Below, in pieces: positions 4,384 through 5,464 of a stretch of 5,464 bases of DNA. The translations under genes were made by a program, and so were the position numbers. The notes below the pieces were generated by a model. The model saw nothing but the letters and a program-made list of their open reading frames with translations, was not told the origin of the DNA and did no database searches. This stretch comes from Campylobacterota bacterium (GTDB lineage: Bacteria > Campylobacterota > Campylobacteria > Campylobacterales > SZUA-545), in NCBI GenBank assembly GCA_003561815.1, contig PWVP01000078.1, positions 1 to 5,464 of the forward strand, read 5' to 3'. Numbering within the stretch: position 1 is the stretch's first letter; each line of letters starts with the position of its first letter.

Positions 4384-5464
4384 TTGGTACAGGCAAACGA
4401 TATCACAATGCGCTTTGGTTCCCGGGTGCTTTTCGATCAGGTGAGTCTCAGGCTCGATCGCGGCAAACGCTACGGCCTGATTGGGGCCAACGGGGCGGGT
4501 AAGACCACCTTCTTAAAGATCCTCACCGGCGAGGTCGAGCCCACCAGTGGCCGCGTCTCCTTTGCCCCCGATGTGCGGGTGGGCACGCTGAGTCAAAACC
4601 AGTTTGCCTATGAGGAGTACACCCTCTTTGACACGGTTTTGATGGGCAATCGCCGCCTTTACGATGCGATGAAGGAGAAGGAGAAGCTCTATACCGAGGG
4701 GGATTTTGAGGATGAGAAGGTCAATAACCGCTTAGCGGAGCTGGAGATGATCACCGCTGAGGAGGATCCCACCTATGAGGCGGATGTGCATGTGGCCAAA
4801 ATCCTGAACGAACTGGGCTTTGATGAGGCGACGCAGCAGGAGAAGATGAGCACCATCACCGGGGCGGATAAGTTTAAGGTGCTTTTAGCGCAGGTGCTTT
4901 TCCCTAAGCCCGATGTGCTCTTTCTCGATGAGCCGACCAACAACCTCGATCTGGGCACCATCGGCTGGCTTGAGGATCAGCTCGTACGCCACGAGGGGAC
5001 ACTGGTGGTGATCTCGCACGATCGCCACTTTCTTAATGCGGTCTGTACCCATATCCTCGATGTGGACTACCAGAAGATCCGCGAGTTTACCGGCAACTAT
5101 GACGACTGGTATATCGCCGCGACGGTGATGCAGCGCCAAAAAGAGCTCGATCGGGATAAAAAGCTCAAAGAGAAGGCGGAGCTGGAGAAGTTTATCGCCC
5201 GCTTTAGCGCCAACGCCTCCAAGGCCAAGCAGGCCACCAGCCGCCAAAAGCAGCTGGAGAAGCTCGACATCGAGAGCATTAAGCCCTCCAGCCGCCGCGA
5301 TCCGAGCATCCTCTTTAAGCCCAACCGTCTCATCGGCAACGAGGCGCTTCATATCAGCAACCTCTCTAAAGCCTACGATGATCTACAGGTGTTTGAGGGG
5401 CTCAATCTCACCTTCGAGCCCGGCGACAAGGTGGCTCTGATCGGCCCCAACGGCGTGGGCAAAA
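4384..5464 (+). CDS. ABC-F family ATPase, YbiT type (3' end outside window)
   Basis: ABC-F proteins are soluble twin-ATPase factors that act at the ribosome rather than in transport. The visible 360 residues cover the first ABC domain, the interdomain linker and the start of the second domain. Domain 1 has Walker A GANGAGKT (34-41), a degenerate signature MSTITGADKFK (155-165), Walker B with DEPTNN (182-187) and the switch His212 in ISHDRHF. The degenerate signature and the opening LVQANDITMRFGS resemble E. coli YbiT rather than Uup or EttA. The linker (about 237-310) is charged and carries FIARFSANASKAKQATSRQK, as expected for the P-site tRNA interaction motif region. Domain 2 is cut just after the Lys of its Walker A (LIGPNGVGK, Lys360). 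About 170 further residues are expected. The TTG start is supported by the ribosome binding site and an upstream in-frame stop. Housekeeping translation function is more likely than antibiotic resistance, though resistance cannot be excluded. Confidence 0.93.
   Translation, partial: MVQANDITMRFGSRVLFDQVSLRLDRGKRYGLIGANGAGKTTFLKILTGEVEPTSGRVSFAPDVRVGTLSQNQFAYEEYTLFDTVLMGNRRLYDAMKEKEKLYTEGDFEDEKVNNRLAELEMITAEEDPTYEADVHVAKILNELGFDEATQQEKMSTITGADKFKVLLAQVLFPKPDVLFLDEPTNNLDLGTIGWLEDQLVRHEGTLVVISHDRHFLNAVCTHILDVDYQKIREFTGNYDDWYIAATVMQRQKELDRDKKLKEKAELEKFIARFSANASKAKQATSRQKQLEKLDIESIKPSSRRDPSILFKPNRLIGNEALHISNLSKAYDDLQVFEGLNLTFEPGDKVALIGPNGVGK

Noticed and set aside
4885..5352. Long minus-strand open frames opposite the ABC-F gene.
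   Set aside because: They lie antisense to strongly conserved ABC-F motifs and have no ribosome binding site or recognisable protein features.
4384..5464. The ABC-F gene as an ABC transporter subunit.
   Set aside because: Two ABC domains on one chain joined by a charged linker, with no membrane segments, is the ABC-F layout rather than a transporter.

Overview
The window reads as ordinary bacterial chromosome: five genes in full or nearly so, tightly packed, moderately GC-rich. No RNA gene, mobile element or CRISPR array is visible. The best taxonomic hint is protein-level. The ABC-F protein and the LpxL-like acyltransferase (with its C-terminal EYFWFHKRFK) look like versions I associate with Campylobacterota (Epsilonproteobacteria). 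The base composition would be high for that phylum. This placement is a tentative inference from memory of the families, not a search.

Layout. Positions 1-3708 hold a plus-strand, operon-like run. It starts with the C-terminal part of a membrane-anchored class III adenylate cyclase, whose start lies off the left edge. Next come two tandem paralogues of a metallo-beta-lactamase-fold protein resembling class II cyclic-nucleotide phosphodiesterases. An LpxL/HtrB-type lipid A acyltransferase follows, overlapping the preceding stop codon by one base. A minus-strand gene of unknown function (3666-4283) converges on the acyltransferase and overlaps its 3' end by 43 bp. A 100-bp divergent spacer then separates it from a plus-strand YbiT-type ABC-F ATPase (4384 onward), which runs off the right edge at its second Walker A motif.

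How the genes may work together. A cyclase followed directly by two putative cAMP phosphodiesterases suggests a self-contained cAMP turnover module, with synthesis at the inner membrane and hydrolysis in the cytoplasm. The second phosphodiesterase has Glu in place of the canonical metal-binding Asp of the HxHxDH motif, so the two copies may not be equivalent. The acyltransferase is probably translationally coupled to the second phosphodiesterase and may share its transcript. A link between cAMP and envelope lipid is only a hypothesis. The unknown minus-strand gene and the ABC-F gene appear to be separate transcription units.

The most notable points are the cyclase plus double-phosphodiesterase arrangement, the Asp-to-Glu change, the hairpin whose loop holds the acyltransferase stop codon inside the convergent overlap, the unrecognised 205-residue protein, and the excess of the palindrome CGATCG from the first phosphodiesterase gene rightwards. 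I saw no clear evidence of a wholly new system.
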